NCBI GenBank assembly: GCA_964444365.1
Contig: CAYUHJ010000300.1
Coordinates: 1 to 6,549 of the forward strand
DNA length: 6,549 nucleotides
Direction: 5' to 3'
Source: CAYUHJ01 sp964444365
GTDB lineage: Bacteria > Planctomycetota > Planctomycetia > Gemmatales > Gemmataceae
The notes beneath the pieces were generated by a model. The model was not told where the DNA came from, did no database searches, and saw only the letters and a list, made by a program, of their open reading frames with translations. A program made the translations under genes and the position numbers. Below, in pieces: positions 5,181 through 6,549 of this stretch. How positions within the stretch are numbered: position 1 is the stretch's first letter; the number at the start of each line of letters is the position of its first letter.

Positions 5181-6329
5181 ATGGACTATGTGACCCAACG
5201 CCGCCACGCGGTGGTCCGCGACCTGAAGGCCGACGGCGTCGACGCCGTCCTCGTCACGAACCCGGTGAACGTCACCTACCTGACCGGGTTCACGGGGAGC
5301 TCCGGGTACCTCGTTCTGACGCCAAAAGCGACCGTGCTGGTCAGCGACGGCCGGTACGAGGAGCAGATCCGGGAGGAGTGCGCCGGCCTGGAGGTCCACA
5401 TCCGGCCGGACGACAAGACCACCCCGGAGGCGGCCGGCGAGGTGCTGACCAAGGCCGGGGCGAAGGCCGTCGGGTTCGAGTCCCACCACGCCTCCTACGC
5501 CCTGGTCGAGTCCCTGAAGGCCGCCGCCCCGAAGGCGACGTTCGCCCCGCTCCCCGGCCGCGTCGAGGCCCTGCGGGCGATCAAGGACCCGTCCGAGCAC
5601 CAGCACATCCGGGAGGCCATCAAGGTCGCGGAAAAGTCGTTCAACATGTTCAAGGTGCTGATCCGCGAGACGGACACCGAGAAGGACATGGCCGACTCGC
5701 TCGACCACTACCTGCGGCGGTCCGGGGCGCGGCGGGCGTCGTTCGACATCATCGTCGCCGTCGGCGACCGGGGGGCGCTGCCGCACGCGACCCCGACGAG
5801 CCGCCAGCTCGGGGACGGCAGCAAGCTGCTGGTCGACTGGGGCGCGGACCTCGGGTACAAGTCGGACATCACCCGCACCCTGCGGTCCCCCTACGGGTCG
5901 GCCCCGACCCGGCGGAACAAGAACGAGCGGTCGATGTACGAGTTCGAGGAGCTGCACGCGATCGTCTGCCAGGCCCAGGACGCCGCCGCCGCCGCCTGCC
6001 GACACGGGGCGCTCGCGAAGGACGTGGACGCGGCCGCCCGCAAGGTGTTCGCGAACGCCCGCCTCCGGGCGAACAAGTCCCAGGACCCCGGACTGAACGC
6101 CTTCTTCACCCACGGCCTCGGGCACGGGCTCGGGCTGGAAGTCCACGAAGCCCCCCGCATCCGGGCCAACTCGGACGACGTGCTGCAGGCCGGCATGGTC
6201 ATCACCCTGGAGCCGGGGCTGTACATCCCGGAGTGGGGCGGGGTCCGGGTCGAGGACGACTTCCTCGTGACGAAGGACGGCGTGATCCGGATGACCACCC
6301 TGCCGCGCGACGCCGCCGCCATAGGATAA
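5181..6329 (+). CDS. M24 family metallopeptidase, Xaa-Pro aminopeptidase/dipeptidase
   Basis: A 382-aa cytosolic dinuclear-metal peptidase expected to release the N-terminal residue from peptides with proline in second position. Residues 5-135 form the creatinase-like N-domain (NPVNVTYLTGFTGSSGYLVL); about 145-375 is the pita-bread catalytic domain. All five metal ligands are visible: D219 (DWGAD), D229 (SDITRT), H315 (HGLGHGLGLEVHE), E344 (TLEPGLY) and E358 (RVEDD). H202 (PHATP) fits a conserved active-site histidine. A short basic, polar segment (APTRRNKNERS, 241-251) lies after the second aspartate. The ATG at 5181 is supported by GGAG (5171-5174) 6 bases upstream and by the start of the fold. 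It is followed closely by accB, a pairing seen with yqhT-like peptidases in other bacteria. Prolidase versus aminopeptidase P specificity cannot be told here. Confidence 0.92.
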   Translation: MDYVTQRRHAVVRDLKADGVDAVLVTNPVNVTYLTGFTGSSGYLVLTPKATVLVSDGRYEEQIREECAGLEVHIRPDDKTTPEAAGEVLTKAGAKAVGFESHHASYALVESLKAAAPKATFAPLPGRVEALRAIKDPSEHQHIREAIKVAEKSFNMFKVLIRETDTEKDMADSLDHYLRRSGARRASFDIIVAVGDRGALPHATPTSRQLGDGSKLLVDWGADLGYKSDITRTLRSPYGSAPTRRNKNERSMYEFEELHAIVCQAQDAAAAACRHGALAKDVDAAARKVFANARLRANKSQDPGLNAFFTHGLGHGLGLEVHEAPRIRANSDDVLQAGMVITLEPGLYIPEWGGVRVEDDFLVTKDGVIRMTTLPRDAAAIG

Positions 6330-6345
6330 TGGCTCTCCGCGAGAC

Positions 6346-6370
6346 CCCGCCCGGCCGCACGCCGGGCGGG
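6346..6370 (+). terminator. GC hairpin in the peptidase-accB gap
   Basis: CCCGCCCGGC (6346-6355) and GCCGGGCGGG (6361-6370) form a perfect 10-bp, all-G/C stem with a 5-base loop (CGCAC). It begins 16 bases after the peptidase stop and ends 12 bases before the accB Shine-Dalgarno. No T-tract follows, so it is not a classical intrinsic terminator. It may be a partial terminator, an mRNA-stabilising structure or a leader element setting the ratio of peptidase to accB. If accB began at the ATG at 6329 instead, this would be coding sequence. Confidence 0.4.
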
Positions 6371-6382
6371 ACCCGACCTTCC

Positions 6383-6389
6383 GAGGTGG
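6383..6389 (+). promoter_or_regulatory. Shine-Dalgarno sequence deciding the accB start
   Basis: GAGGTGG lies just upstream of the GTG at 6395, with 8 bases between GAGG and the start codon. It supports this start over the in-frame ATG at 6329, where AGGA (6323-6326) is only 2 bases from the start codon, too close to work well. Confidence 0.55.
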
Positions 6390-6394
6390 CACCG

Positions 6395-6549
6395 GTGGCA
6401 ACCGATACCGCGGGCACCCCCCGCCCGTTCGACGTGAAGACGGTCGAGCATCTCATCGACCTGATGGCGAAGCACGAACTCGCCGAGATCGCGCTGCAGG
6501 AAGGCGACCAGAAGATCCGCCTGCGGAAAGCCGGCGCGGTGGCGCTGAC
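6395..6549 (+). CDS. accB: Biotin carboxyl carrier protein of acetyl-CoA carboxylase, 5' part
   Basis: Only the first 51 codons are in the window; the gene runs off the right edge. AccB carries biotin between biotin carboxylase and carboxyltransferase in the first step of fatty acid synthesis. The visible part matches the AccB N-terminus: FDVKTVEHLIDLMAKHELAE, then IALQEGDQKIRLRKAG, equivalent to the helix-plus-strand 'I..LI.L......E..I.EG...I...' pattern that precedes the Pro/Ala linker. The biotinyl domain with its MKM motif is not visible. GTG 6395 is preferred for its Shine-Dalgarno; the ATG at 6329, which overlaps the peptidase TAA, would add a Pro/Gly/Arg-rich 22-residue extension uncommon in AccB. 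accC is expected downstream but cannot be seen. Confidence 0.8.
   Translation, partial: MATDTAGTPRPFDVKTVEHLIDLMAKHELAEIALQEGDQKIRLRKAGAVAL

Noticed and set aside
6386..6395. 10-base match GTGGCACCGG between the 4248-4278 hairpin and the accB leader
   Set aside because: It is short and made of motifs common in this GC-rich sequence, and the accB site lacks the palindromic partner arm. Probably chance.
4995..6401. Long minus-strand open frame antisense to the peptidase, continuous with the siroheme gene
   Set aside because: It is a GC-codon-bias shadow: the opposite strand encodes a peptidase with all five metal ligands, and the antisense translation has no recognisable domain.
1..6549. CRISPR array, tRNA, rRNA, integrase, phage or toxin-antitoxin genes
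   Set aside because: No regularly spaced direct repeats, cloverleaf, rRNA-like sequence or matching protein was seen on either strand. The repeats present are palindromic and isolated.

Overview
This window looks like a chromosomal segment of a very GC-rich, free-living bacterium. The gene content, the strong G/C preference at third codon positions and the many C/G-rich palindromic intergenic repeats resemble Planctomycetota of the Gemmataceae type. That assignment is inference from general appearance; there is no rRNA or phylogenetic marker here to settle it.

Layout. Bases 1-152 hold one copy of a C/G-rich repeat and a candidate terminator for the first gene. On the minus strand, 153-1373 encodes a 406-aa membrane-associated GTPase with a YcjF/DUF697-like tail. 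A 209-base divergent gap follows, filled mostly by a 40-bp near-perfect inverted repeat whose arms each carry a G-quadruplex-type motif. On the plus strand, 1583-3229 encodes a two-domain ABC transporter permease (iron(III)/thiamine type). It overlaps by 4 bases an O6-methylguanine-DNA methyltransferase (3226-3741), which is followed by a 95-aa secreted or membrane protein of unknown function (3777-4064). The convergent gap 4065-4325 holds a 143-bp MITE-like element related to the repeat at the left edge, and a perfect 14-bp hairpin. On the minus strand, 4326-4994 encodes a precorrin-2 dehydrogenase/siroheme-synthase N-domain protein. Divergent from it, 5181-6329 encodes an M24 Xaa-Pro peptidase, followed by the start of accB (biotin carboxyl carrier protein of acetyl-CoA carboxylase), cut off by the right edge.

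How the genes relate. Most are housekeeping genes with no obvious shared pathway. The peptidase-accB pair echoes the peptidase/efp/accB/accC neighbourhood known in other bacteria, without efp. The permease and methyltransferase are translationally coupled, but a sigma70-like promoter inside the permease's 3' end could let the repair gene be expressed alone. I see no defence system, phage, CRISPR array, tRNA or rRNA. The unexplained material is in the intergenic spaces: at least three classes of palindromic repeat, placed where they could act as terminators, attenuators or G-quadruplexes. I found no clear candidate for a wholly new multi-gene system.
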